NCBI GenBank assembly: GCA_046582185.1
Contig: JAYGEX010000035.1
Span: 1 to 64,000, forward strand
Reading direction: 5' to 3'
From: GCA-002726655 sp046582185
Lineage (GTDB): Bacteria; Pseudomonadota; Gammaproteobacteria; Pseudomonadales; Azotimanducaceae
DNA: 64,000 bases
How positions within the stretch are numbered: the stretch's first letter is position 1; every line of letters starts with the position of its first letter. Position numbers and translations under genes: made by a program. Below are positions 15,764 through 24,163 of this stretch, in pieces. The notes beneath the pieces were generated by a model. It was not told where the DNA came from and searched no databases. It was given only the letters and a program-made list of their open reading frames with translations.

Positions 15764-16761
15764 GTGAAGTAATTAAGGACGAACCCAGGAAACTACCCTA
15801 TGTGGCGGCCATTACCGAGGCCGTAAGACAAGTCCTTCAGGAACAGGATAATTCCTTTGTCGCGGGTGAGGATGTTGGTCAGGCAGGGAGTGTGTTTGGT
15901 TACTATAAAGGTCTTTACGAAGAGTTTGGTCCGGAACGTATCTTTGACACGCCCATCAGCGAAAAAGGGATTATTGGGCTGGGTGTGGGTGCCTCTGTGA
16001 CGGGCTGTCGGCCTATTCTCGATTTGATGTTCATGGATTTTCTGGGGGAATGCATGGATGAAGTGGCCAACCAGATGGCCAAGATGCGATTCATGTTTGG
16101 CGGGGGTGCAAAGCTGCCAGTCACCGTGCTAACAATGTCGGGTGCGGGTATGAGTCTTGCTGCGCAACATTCCCAGAGCCTGGAGGCCTGGCTTGCTCAT
16201 TTGCCAGGCGTGAAGGTCGTAATGCCGTCCAATGCATACGATGCAAAGGGGCTAATCATTGCGGCTGCCCGTGATGACAATCCAGTGTTTGTCGTGTTGA
16301 ACAAGATGAGTTTGGCGCTGGTGTGCGAAGTCCCTGAAGAACCTTATGAAGTGCCCATCGGCAAAGCCCAGGTGGTTCGTGAGGGTAAGGATCTGACAAT
16401 AATTGCTGTTGGCCGAATGGTGCACGAAGCCATAGCTGCGGTTAAGCTCTTGGCTGAGTTAGGCCTTGATGCTGAAGTTATTGATGTACGCAGTATCCAG
16501 CCTTTTGATACCGAAACCGTCGTTGAATCAATGAAGAAAACTCATCGAGCCGTGGTTGTGCATGAAGCCGTCAGGTTTGGTGGTTTTGGCGGCGAGATTG
16601 TCGCGCAACTCCAGGAGCTTGCTTTCGACTACCTTGATGCGCCGATTGCGCGGGTGGGTGCGCCATTCTCTCCTGTGCCATTTAGTCCAGCACTGGAAAA
16701 GATCTATGTACCTAATGCGCAATCGATCGTTGCGGAAGTCAGAAAAACACTGGGACTCTAA
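15760..16761 (+). CDS. acoB: Acetoin-dehydrogenase-like complex, E1 beta subunit
   Basis: 333 residues. Transketolase-like beta subunit with GEDVGQAGSVFG, RIFDTPISEKGIIG, the LDLMFMDFLGE region and GAGMSLAAQHSQSLEAWLAHLPG (read here as separate blocks). The C-terminal domain contains EVIDVRSIQPFD and HEAVRFGGFGGE. It overlaps the E1 alpha stop by 4 bp, so the two chains are made in equal amounts. It completes the E1 active site. Confidence 0.92.
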   Translation: MSEVIKDEPRKLPYVAAITEAVRQVLQEQDNSFVAGEDVGQAGSVFGYYKGLYEEFGPERIFDTPISEKGIIGLGVGASVTGCRPILDLMFMDFLGECMDEVANQMAKMRFMFGGGAKLPVTVLTMSGAGMSLAAQHSQSLEAWLAHLPGVKVVMPSNAYDAKGLIIAAARDDNPVFVVLNKMSLALVCEVPEEPYEVPIGKAQVVREGKDLTIIAVGRMVHEAIAAVKLLAELGLDAEVIDVRSIQPFDTETVVESMKKTHRAVVVHEAVRFGGFGGEIVAQLQELAFDYLDAPIARVGAPFSPVPFSPALEKIYVPNAQSIVAEVRKTLGL

Positions 16762-16764
16762 TTC

Positions 16765-17739
16765 GTGTTACCGATTGGCGTTGTCGTTAATCCTCTGTCG
16801 GGAAAGGATATACGACGACTATCAGGCAAGGCTTCAGTGTTCGATAATCGTGAAAAAGAAGCGATTGTCAGGCGAGCCATTGCCGGTGCGGTTGCAGCTG
16901 GTGCCAGGAAATTTGCCTACATGAATGATTCCCATGGGATTGCTGCCAGTGGATTTTATGATGTTGAAGGTATCGATGTGTTGCCGGTTGAGTGTCCTCG
17001 TTCGGCAACCATGTTCGACACGATCGAATCCGCTCTCCAGTTGTCCGAGTTAAACTGCGCTGCTGTACTGGTACTTGGGGGTGACGGTACCAATAGGGCA
17101 TTTGTGAAAGGATGGCGAGAAGCAGTCATGATGCCCTTGTCTACCGGTACAAATAACGTCTTCCCGGTATTGGCTGAAGCAACCGTCGCAGGATCAACGC
17201 TTGGCCTGATCGGTTCGGGCAAACTCAATGCCTGTGAGGTTTCGAGGGTTGTCAAGATTATCGATATCGATATTGAGGGTGAGGCGAGTGATATTGCACT
17301 GATAGATGCCGTGATGACAGATTATGATTTCGTTGGCACAAAAGCGCTTATGGATGCAGATGCAATCCAGCAAGTGCTGTTAACTCGGGCCGATCCTGCA
17401 GCGGTAGGAATGACCAGCCTGGGTGGCCTGATACAGCCGGTTGATGAAGACGACGAAAGCGGATTATTTCTCGAAATGGGTGAAGGTGGCATTCGATTGA
17501 ATGCACCGCTGGCACCGGGATTGTTTGCGCCAATCGGCGTAAAGAAAATCAACCGTATCCCGTTCGATGAGATCGTACAATTCAAGGGTCCTGGAGTGCT
17601 TGCTCTGGATGGTGAAAGAGAACGTATCATTCAACCTGGACAGAAGGTTGAGCTGCGCGTATCCAGGTCTGGTCCCAGGGTACTTGACATTAATATCGCA
17701 ATGAAGGCCGCCGCCTCTGGTGGTCTCTTAAGGCTGTAG
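16765..17739 (+). CDS. acoX: AcoX-like NAD kinase-fold protein
   Basis: 324 residues from GTG 16765, three bases after the E1 beta stop. The opening IGVVVNPLSGKDIRR, the GGDGTNRAFVKGW loop near residue 110 (the GGDG signature of ATP-NAD kinases) and STGTNNVFP match AcoX, a protein conserved in acetoin catabolic operons. Its biochemical role is unresolved. A full NAD kinase activity is not proven for the family. Its place between E1 and E2 genes is the classical acoX position. Confidence 0.85.
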   Translation: MLPIGVVVNPLSGKDIRRLSGKASVFDNREKEAIVRRAIAGAVAAGARKFAYMNDSHGIAASGFYDVEGIDVLPVECPRSATMFDTIESALQLSELNCAAVLVLGGDGTNRAFVKGWREAVMMPLSTGTNNVFPVLAEATVAGSTLGLIGSGKLNACEVSRVVKIIDIDIEGEASDIALIDAVMTDYDFVGTKALMDADAIQQVLLTRADPAAVGMTSLGGLIQPVDEDDESGLFLEMGEGGIRLNAPLAPGLFAPIGVKKINRIPFDEIVQFKGPGVLALDGERERIIQPGQKVELRVSRSGPRVLDINIAMKAAASGGLLRL

Positions 17740-17751
17740 TGGAGAGTAAAA

Positions 17752-19095
17752 ATGCCTAGGGAAGTTTATCTTGTAAAAGTCGGCATGACGATGACAGAGG
17801 GCATGGTCTCTGAGTGGTTTATTGCCGATGGACAACAGGTCGAGAAAGGCCAGATGCTATATGCATTGGAAACAGAAAAAGTTAATCTCGACGTCGATGC
17901 AGAAGCCGCTGGCACGGTGAAACACCTGGTTGATGTGGGTTTCGTGCTAAAGCCGGGTGATGTCGTTGGATACATTTTTGAGCCGGGCGAAAGTATTCCT
18001 GATGAGCTGCCGGGAGGCAAGCCTCAAGCTGCGATTGCACAGCTTACATCGGAAGATGCCCCGGTGCATGCGAATGAGGATGCATCAGATGGCGTTCTAA
18101 AAACTTCACCCGCCGCGAGAAGGCTGGCGAGGGAACTTGATGTTAACTATCAGGTGCTGAAGGGGACAGGACCTGGCGGGCGAATTATTGAAGCAGATGT
18201 GCAGCGTGCGGCATCTGGACAGGTCAGCAGTGTTCAATCTGTGAGTTCGCCAATAAGTGCGGATATTAAGGCGTCGCCATTAGCAAAACGCATTGCTGAG
18301 CAACGGTCCATTGATCTGAGCCGAGTTCAGGGCTCAGGGCCAGGTGGCCGAATAATCCAGGCAGATGTGGAAAAGATGTCTGCTGCTGGCGCGCAAGTGA
18401 ACGGACCGGTAGCCGGTGAAATCGTTGCCGTTAAAGGAATGCGAAAAACGATTGCGAAACGAATGCATCACAGTCTTCAGACCAGCGCCCAGTTAACAAT
18501 GGACATGGCAGCTGTGATGGACGATGCGGTCAAACTGCGAGAGCAGTTGATACGGGAATGGGACGGTGTCGCACGGCCAACATTCACTGATATTGTGATC
18601 AAGGCTTCGGCCAAAGCTCTCCAGAAACATCCTTTGATGAACAGTCAGTTCGATGATGCCGGTATTCAACTGCTGACTGATATTCATGTGGGTATTGCAG
18701 TTGCTCTACCCGCGGGCTTGGTTGTGCCAGTGGTCAGGCATGCTGATCAGCTGAGTTTGAAGGAAATTGCAATTGAGTCAGCAAGACTTGCAGCCTGTGC
18801 ACGCGATGGAACTCTCGGTCTGGATGATTATGCAGGTGGTACCTTCACAATCTCGGCGCTGGGTATGTTCGGTGTAGATTCATTTACGCCGATTATCAAT
18901 CAGCCCCAATCCGGCATTCTGGGAGTTAATCGCATTTTTGATGGGCTCACATGGGAAGGGGAAACCCCGGTCCGACAAAAGCAAATGAATCTATCGCTCA
19001 CTTGGGATCATCGAGTGTTGGACGGCGCACCGGCAGCGGAATTTTTGCAAACCGTGGTCGAGTATTTAACTGAACCCTATCGGCTGCTGGTGTAG
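17752..19095 (+). CDS. acoC: Acetoin-dehydrogenase-like complex, E2 acyltransferase with two subunit-binding domains
   Basis: 447 residues. An N-terminal lipoyl domain carries the lipoylated lysine K43 in ETEKVNLD. Two peripheral subunit-binding domains follow: about 118-154 (ending GTGPGGRIIEADV) and about 174-210 (GSGPGGRIIQADV). The catalytic domain starts near 225 and ends with the active-site DHRVLDG (His about 420). Most E2 chains have one such binding domain, so the tandem pair is unusual and could dock E1 and E3 separately. It would transfer the acyl group to CoA. Starts 12 bp after acoX. Confidence 0.92.
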   Translation: MPREVYLVKVGMTMTEGMVSEWFIADGQQVEKGQMLYALETEKVNLDVDAEAAGTVKHLVDVGFVLKPGDVVGYIFEPGESIPDELPGGKPQAAIAQLTSEDAPVHANEDASDGVLKTSPAARRLARELDVNYQVLKGTGPGGRIIEADVQRAASGQVSSVQSVSSPISADIKASPLAKRIAEQRSIDLSRVQGSGPGGRIIQADVEKMSAAGAQVNGPVAGEIVAVKGMRKTIAKRMHHSLQTSAQLTMDMAAVMDDAVKLREQLIREWDGVARPTFTDIVIKASAKALQKHPLMNSQFDDAGIQLLTDIHVGIAVALPAGLVVPVVRHADQLSLKEIAIESARLAACARDGTLGLDDYAGGTFTISALGMFGVDSFTPIINQPQSGILGVNRIFDGLTWEGETPVRQKQMNLSLTWDHRVLDGAPAAEFLQTVVEYLTEPYRLLV

Positions 19096-19097
19096 AC

Positions 19098-20453
19098 ATG
19101 AATGAATATGATGTTGTTGTAATTGGTGGCGGCCCTGGAGGTTATACGGCTGCTATTAGAGCTTCCCAGCTGGGTTTAAAGACAACGCTAATAGAAAAAG
19201 CTGAACTCGGTGGAACCTGTCTAAACTGGGGGTGCATCCCGACCAAGTCTCTGTTGCACTCCGCTGATGTCGTCCGGACGCTGCAAACAGCCGGTGACCT
19301 TGGCATTAAGACTGGTAAGCTCAGTATCGATCTGGCCAAGATGGTCGGTGCTTCAAGGCAAGCAGCTGGCCGTCTTAATCAAGGTGTCGGTCACTTGATG
19401 AAAAAACACAAAATTGACATCCAGGTGGGCGAAGCAATGTTGCAGGAACCTGGGCTTGTCACGGTAAATGAAAGTGAATGCCTTGCTGACAATATTATTG
19501 TGGCGACGGGTGCACGGGCAAGAACGTTGGAAAACTTGGTTCCGGATGGAAAGGTAGTTTGGCATGCAGCTGATGCCATGACGCCGAAAAAGTTACCCGG
19601 CGATCTGCTGATTATCGGCGCTGGTGCCATTGGTGTTGAATTTGCGAGCTTCTACAATACGCTGGGTTGCAAGGTGACGCTTGTTGAACTGCTTGAAGAA
19701 ATTCTTCCCAGTGAAGACGCTGAGATAGCAGCCACAGCGAGAGCTTCCTTTGAAAGGCTTGGTATAAAAGTGATCACGGGTGCGCAAGTGACCCAGATTT
19801 CGGTCGGGAAGAAACTAAAGTGCGTGATCAACGACGTAGCCTTCGAATTCGACAATGTTATTTCTTCTGTGGGTGTAACAGGAAATGTTGAAGGCCTTGG
19901 GCTTGACGATCTGAATGTGAGAACCGAGCGAGGTTTTATTTCTGTGAATCAATTCCAGCAGACTAATGTCGCAGGAGTCTACGCCATAGGCGATGTCGCT
20001 GGTCCGCCATGTCTTGCCCACAAGGCGAGTCATGAAGGCGTAATTGCGATTGAAACCATAGCCGGACTAGATCCGCACCCACTTAGGAGACAACAGATTC
20101 CAGCCTGTACCTACAGTTATCCTCAGATTGCCAGCATCGGTTTGAATGAAGCAGCATGTGCCGGTCGGGAGACCCGGATCGGTCGTTCCCCGCTGTATGC
20201 GAATGGCAAAGCAGTCGCCGTCGGTGAAACGGAAGGTATGATAAAGACCATTTTTGATCGCGACACCGGTGAATTGTTGGGCGCGCATATGGTTGGGTCT
20301 GGCGTATCAGAGATGATTCAGGGATATGCGATTGCGATGCAAATGGAGAGCACAGAAGTTGATCTGATGAATACAATTTTCCCACATCCAACCATTTCCG
20401 AAAGCATGCATGAAGCCGTCCTGGACGCATGGGGCAGAACGCTTAATCTTTAA
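19098..20453 (+). CDS. lpdA: Dihydrolipoamide dehydrogenase (E3)
   Basis: 451 residues. FAD-binding GGGPGGYTAAIRA at the start, redox-active disulfide in GGTCLNWGCIPTKS (about 40-53), NAD-binding GAGAIGVEFASF near 176, second FAD motif YAIGDVAG, and the C-terminal catalytic HPHPTISE. It reoxidises the lipoyl group of the E2 with NAD+. Starts two bases after the E2 stop, so it is dedicated to this complex. The operon ends here, with no strong hairpin before the convergent kinase gene. Confidence 0.94.
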   Translation: MNEYDVVVIGGGPGGYTAAIRASQLGLKTTLIEKAELGGTCLNWGCIPTKSLLHSADVVRTLQTAGDLGIKTGKLSIDLAKMVGASRQAAGRLNQGVGHLMKKHKIDIQVGEAMLQEPGLVTVNESECLADNIIVATGARARTLENLVPDGKVVWHAADAMTPKKLPGDLLIIGAGAIGVEFASFYNTLGCKVTLVELLEEILPSEDAEIAATARASFERLGIKVITGAQVTQISVGKKLKCVINDVAFEFDNVISSVGVTGNVEGLGLDDLNVRTERGFISVNQFQQTNVAGVYAIGDVAGPPCLAHKASHEGVIAIETIAGLDPHPLRRQQIPACTYSYPQIASIGLNEAACAGRETRIGRSPLYANGKAVAVGETEGMIKTIFDRDTGELLGAHMVGSGVSEMIQGYAIAMQMESTEVDLMNTIFPHPTISESMHEAVLDAWGRTLNL

Positions 20454-20501
20454 ATTGGTCTCCAGGCGGCAACTTAATTCTCAAGTTTCAATTCTTAGGT
20501 T

Positions 20502-21539
20502 TCATAGTGTCTGCAGTAAATCAAATGCCTGAAGTTCGTTAATTGATTCGAGTGAATTTCCAAGCAGCGTTTCTGCCATCAGTTTGCCTCTTTCGTTACC
20601 AAGATCCAGGACACTACAGATGACCACGGCATAGCAGAGGAAGTAAAGAGCACACTGCCGGTAGCGGATTCTACAATCTTCCAGTGAATACTCGATTCCC
20701 TCCGACGTTAAGTTATCGTGATAGAGTCGGACCCAGTCTTTGGCATTGCGCACATCACTCTTTAGGCTCTGTGTGATGAAGTAGGCAAGATCGTGCTCCG
20801 GCGCAGACTTGCAAGTCGCCTGAAAGTCAACAAGGGCAATGTGATCCTCAGCAAAGAATACATTGTCGAGTCGCAGATCACCGTGAGCGATACAGAGAGG
20901 TGAGCGACAGATTCTCCCAAGTAACGAATCAATTTTTTTATGCATACCAAGCGCCTGGTCGAAGATGTCTTTGCTGACCAGTTGAGGAAAATTTTTGCGG
21001 ACAAGGGGCCATCCCATCTCAAAACCGGCACTCATGCCCTGTACCTGTGCTTCGCTATTATGAACGCTTGTACCCTCGAAGCGTTCGGGATGCCACGTGC
21101 TGCGGTGAAAAGCAGCCAGTGTTTTCACGACCAGCTCGGCTTCTTCTACCGAGCACCCTGTGACCTGATCACCCAGGCGGTAGTCCTTCAACTCTTCCAG
21201 TAGCAGGACAAAATTATCGTTGCTGTGATCATAATCAGCGTGTAGGCAAACTGGTGCTCTGACTGGTACGAGGTCGCCAATCTGGGTATAGAACTGATAT
21301 TCGCGAAGGTACATGGTGTACATGTTAGCGACTACACGATTCTCAATTGCCGCAGCCGGAAACTTGGCGATGATAGAGGTCGGTCCCTTGTCTGTTTCCA
21401 TGCTTACCCGGGTGACCAGGCCAATGACGCCGAAGCCTTCGCCTAACGGTTCGACGGAAAAATCGTTCACCGCATAACCGAGCGATTTGCTGAGCCATGC
21501 TTTGGTCAGCTGGTCGGGCTGCGCGGGAAATTTGTCCAT
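20502..21539 (-). CDS. APH-type phosphotransferase family protein, copy 1
   Basis: 345 residues with the aminoglycoside-phosphotransferase kinase fold: a Brenner motif IAHGDLRLDNVFF (His-Gly-Asp, Asn) near 220 and metal-binding LVDFQ about 17 residues later. LLLEELKDYRLGDQ lies in the middle. In catabolic settings such kinases can phosphorylate hydroxyacyl-CoA intermediates (levulinate pathway LvaA, ACAD10/11 domains), and that is plausible here. It is the last gene of the long minus-strand operon, 16 bp after the P450. Confidence 0.85.
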   Translation of the reverse strand: MDKFPAQPDQLTKAWLSKSLGYAVNDFSVEPLGEGFGVIGLVTRVSMETDKGPTSIIAKFPAAAIENRVVANMYTMYLREYQFYTQIGDLVPVRAPVCLHADYDHSNDNFVLLLEELKDYRLGDQVTGCSVEEAELVVKTLAAFHRSTWHPERFEGTSVHNSEAQVQGMSAGFEMGWPLVRKNFPQLVSKDIFDQALGMHKKIDSLLGRICRSPLCIAHGDLRLDNVFFAEDHIALVDFQATCKSAPEHDLAYFITQSLKSDVRNAKDWVRLYHDNLTSEGIEYSLEDCRIRYRQCALYFLCYAVVICSVLDLGNERGKLMAETLLGNSLESINELQAFDLLQTL

Positions 21540-21555
21540 GGTGTACCTTTTTTAA

Positions 21556-22866
21556 TTATTTTTGTTTTTGAAAGCTTAGATTCAGCTCGAGAGTGCCCAG
21601 CATGATGCCGGGTTGATGCAGGAATGAATTATCCGGCGCATAGTTGAATCGCCCAATTCTCTCGAGTAACACATTCCACGCTTCGGTTTGTTCGAGGCGC
21701 GACAGATTGGCGCCTGGGCAGACCCGCGCACCTTGTGAGAAGCTCAAGTGGCGGGACCCGGCTTTTCTGTCGAGTTTCAGTTCCGTGGGGTCTTCCCATT
21801 CCATCGGGTCGATGTTTGCCGCCGCCCACCGCATATGCAGGAATGACCCTCTGGGAACCGTAATTCCCTGGAATACTTCGTCTCTGCTGGTTGTGCGTGT
21901 GGACAGACCCTGTGTCGGTGCACGAAGCCGCATGGCCTCTTCGGTGAATGCCCTGACCTTGCTTCTGTCATTCTGCAATGTCTGCCAAACAGACTGGTTT
22001 TCTATCAACAACTGAACCTGCTCTGCAAAGGCGTATTGTGTAGTCTCAAGACCACCGATAACCATGGCGTAGACAATTCCGTTGATCTCGAGGTTAGTTA
22101 GTTTTCTGTTTAGAGGTGAGTACTCTACTGTGGTCAGAAAGCTGATCATGTCTTCTCGAGGTTCCTTTCGGCGAGCCATTATAAGACTGTCTGTATAGTC
22201 ATCGAACTCCTGAAGTACCTCTAGTTGTAACTTTACTTCCTCTCTTGGCAATATGCTCCTGTGACCGCTGCCATAGACGAAAGCCTTCACAGTACCGTCA
22301 CCGAAATATTTGAGCAGTTTCAGGTCTTCCATGGGCCAGCCCAGTACGTTGGCCATGACCATTTGCGGTAAAGGTTGTGCGAACTCGGATATAAAATCGA
22401 CTTGACCTCGATCAATCCACTGATCGATCAGGAAGTTTGCAACTTCATGGATCATTGATTTGTGGCGACTTGAACCGGGACCGACCCATGGGTCGGTCAG
22501 TTCCTGGCGATGAGCGCGCCACAATTCAGGATTTGGGCGTAGCGAAACCATGGATTGAAGCATGGAGTTCATCTTCGTTATGGCTCCAGCTGATTCAGTT
22601 AGCTGCTGCATCATCAATGAAAGCGCCGGTGGATACCTTTGTTCATCCTTCACCACACGGGATATGTCCTCGTGTCGTGTCAGGATGAAGGCATCGGTAC
22701 CTGGCATGAAACCTTCACCCGGAATTCGATGTACTGGTGCTTCACTGTGCAGTATGTCATAGGCCTCATACCAGTGCTCCTGGGCACCTGGACCAAACAG
22801 GTCCACGTCAATCAGCTGGCGTGGGCAGGACATTTCGCTGAGTTCGTGGTTCGGTTTCTTGTTCAT
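21556..22866 (-). CDS. Cytochrome P450, copy 1
   Basis: 436 residues from ATG 22866; the longer frame overlaps the upstream SnoaL gene in another frame and is not P450-like. The heme-binding loop is FSQGARVCPG, the ExxR motif is EEAMRLR, and the I-helix oxygen-activation motif is IGGLETT. It would hydroxylate an unactivated carbon, needing a ferredoxin and reductase that are not encoded nearby. Its ATG overlaps the SnoaL stop by 4 bp. No membrane anchor, as usual for bacterial P450s. Confidence 0.93.
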   Translation of the reverse strand: MNKKPNHELSEMSCPRQLIDVDLFGPGAQEHWYEAYDILHSEAPVHRIPGEGFMPGTDAFILTRHEDISRVVKDEQRYPPALSLMMQQLTESAGAITKMNSMLQSMVSLRPNPELWRAHRQELTDPWVGPGSSRHKSMIHEVANFLIDQWIDRGQVDFISEFAQPLPQMVMANVLGWPMEDLKLLKYFGDGTVKAFVYGSGHRSILPREEVKLQLEVLQEFDDYTDSLIMARRKEPREDMISFLTTVEYSPLNRKLTNLEINGIVYAMVIGGLETTQYAFAEQVQLLIENQSVWQTLQNDRSKVRAFTEEAMRLRAPTQGLSTRTTSRDEVFQGITVPRGSFLHMRWAAANIDPMEWEDPTELKLDRKAGSRHLSFSQGARVCPGANLSRLEQTEAWNVLLERIGRFNYAPDNSFLHQPGIMLGTLELNLSFQKQK

Positions 22867-23342
22867 GTGTTTCTGTCGCTTGTTCCCTGACGAAAGCTTT
22901 CGCTTGCAATATCCATTGGTGCGATGGGTTCTGTTTTTGTACCTTCGTGAACACAGACGCGGAGCATAATCCGCCATTCATTTTCTCTTTTTTCATATTG
23001 ATCAAGGTACCGGCCATGCCATGTGTCCAGTACCTCGGCATCTTTTTGAAATAAATAACTAACGTTGTATACCTCGCCGGTGGCAGTCATGCCATTCGGG
23101 TTGAGTTCAATTGAATGGTTAAAGATGCAATGTGAAGTTGAACGCCATTTTGAGTGACCGGTCATACAGAACTCGGCAAATTGATGGGCGTTGCCTGCAA
23201 AGCTACCGTGTTCATCTGTCGCGTCAGGCCAATAGGCAGATTTTAGTCTTTCTACATCGAGTCGGTCGACGCCCTGGGAATAACGTTTAGCGACATCTTT
23301 TATGGCCTCGATATCGCACAATTGCTCTGGAGTGTAGCTCAT
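22863..23342 (-). CDS. SnoaL/NTF2-like fold protein, copy 2
   Basis: 159 residues from ATG 23342 (MSYTPEQL), preceded by AGGAACCT; an ATG at 23366 in frame would overlap the SDR and has no such site. SnoaL pattern: LCDIEAIKDVAKRYSQGVD, AYWPDATDEHG, and YLDQYEKRENEWRI. This resembles the SnoaL proteins at 3445 and 37402. It lies between SDR copy 4 and the P450 and may process a hydroxylated product by dehydration. Confidence 0.82.
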   Translation of the reverse strand: MSYTPEQLCDIEAIKDVAKRYSQGVDRLDVERLKSAYWPDATDEHGSFAGNAHQFAEFCMTGHSKWRSTSHCIFNHSIELNPNGMTATGEVYNVSYLFQKDAEVLDTWHGRYLDQYEKRENEWRIMLRVCVHEGTKTEPIAPMDIASESFRQGTSDRNT

Positions 23343-23350
23343 ATAGGTTC

Positions 23351-24163
23351 CTATAGGGTCAGCCATCCACCGTCTACTGGCAGGTAGATACCGGTGACAA
23401 ATGAACTCATTTCACTGGCAAGAAATACGGCCGCTTTGCCTTGTTCCATGGGGTCGCCCCAATGACCGAGAGGCAATCTGGCAATCCTGCTAGAAACCGT
23501 ATCTGCCAGAGGATCTCCTGTTTTGACTGGCGTTTGCCCATCGACGGGAGGAGGGGCGCCTTCATTAACCCATGTTGGGCCAGGTGCAAGGGCGTTCACG
23601 TTGATTCCATGCGGGGCAAGTTCGAGCGCAAGCGCTTTTGTCATTTGTGCGACAGCTGCTTTAGAGCCGTCGTAGGTAACACCAACGCCCGGGCTTACTG
23701 TTTGAGTGGAAGCAATGTTAATAATACGCCCGCCATTGTTTTGTTGTTTCATAATGGTCGCAGCTGCTCGACAGCAATAGAAGACACCGTCAACGTTGAT
23801 CGACCAGAGTGTTTTCCACATCTCGTCAGTAATTTGCTCTACGGGTCCACCGTAGCCGATATAGACACCGGCATTGTTAACCAGAATGTCTAGGGAACCG
23901 AGTTCGCTGACGGTGCGAGCCATAGCCTCATCGACTGAGTCTCGATCTGCGACATTTAGCGCCATGGCAGCACCGTCAATTTCAGTGGCAACCTCCTGTG
24001 CACCCTCAAGGTTGATATCGGAAACCATGACGCGAGCGCCCGCCATTGCCAGTGCAGTTGATATCCCTCTGCCAATGCCTTTTGCGCCCCCTGTCACATG
24101 GGCTACTTTTCCGGAAAGATCAATCCAGGCGTGTGCCTCGTTCGAGTTCCTGTCATTGGTCAT
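23351..24163 (-). CDS. SDR family oxidoreductase, copy 4
   Basis: 270 residues. TGGAKGIG cofactor motif near 24, NNAGVYIG, NIAST, catalytic VTYDGSKAA (YxxxK), and C-terminal VDGGW. Asp following the second strand (VSDINLEG) favours NAD(H). An inserted loop (NEGAPPPVDGQTPVKTGD) near 205-222 probably shapes the substrate pocket. Overlaps the upstream Rieske gene by 11 bp, consistent with a shared message. Confidence 0.92.
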   Translation of the reverse strand: MTNDRNSNEAHAWIDLSGKVAHVTGGAKGIGRGISTALAMAGARVMVSDINLEGAQEVATEIDGAAMALNVADRDSVDEAMARTVSELGSLDILVNNAGVYIGYGGPVEQITDEMWKTLWSINVDGVFYCCRAAATIMKQQNNGGRIINIASTQTVSPGVGVTYDGSKAAVAQMTKALALELAPHGINVNALAPGPTWVNEGAPPPVDGQTPVKTGDPLADTVSSRIARLPLGHWGDPMEQGKAAVFLASEMSSFVTGIYLPVDGGWLTL

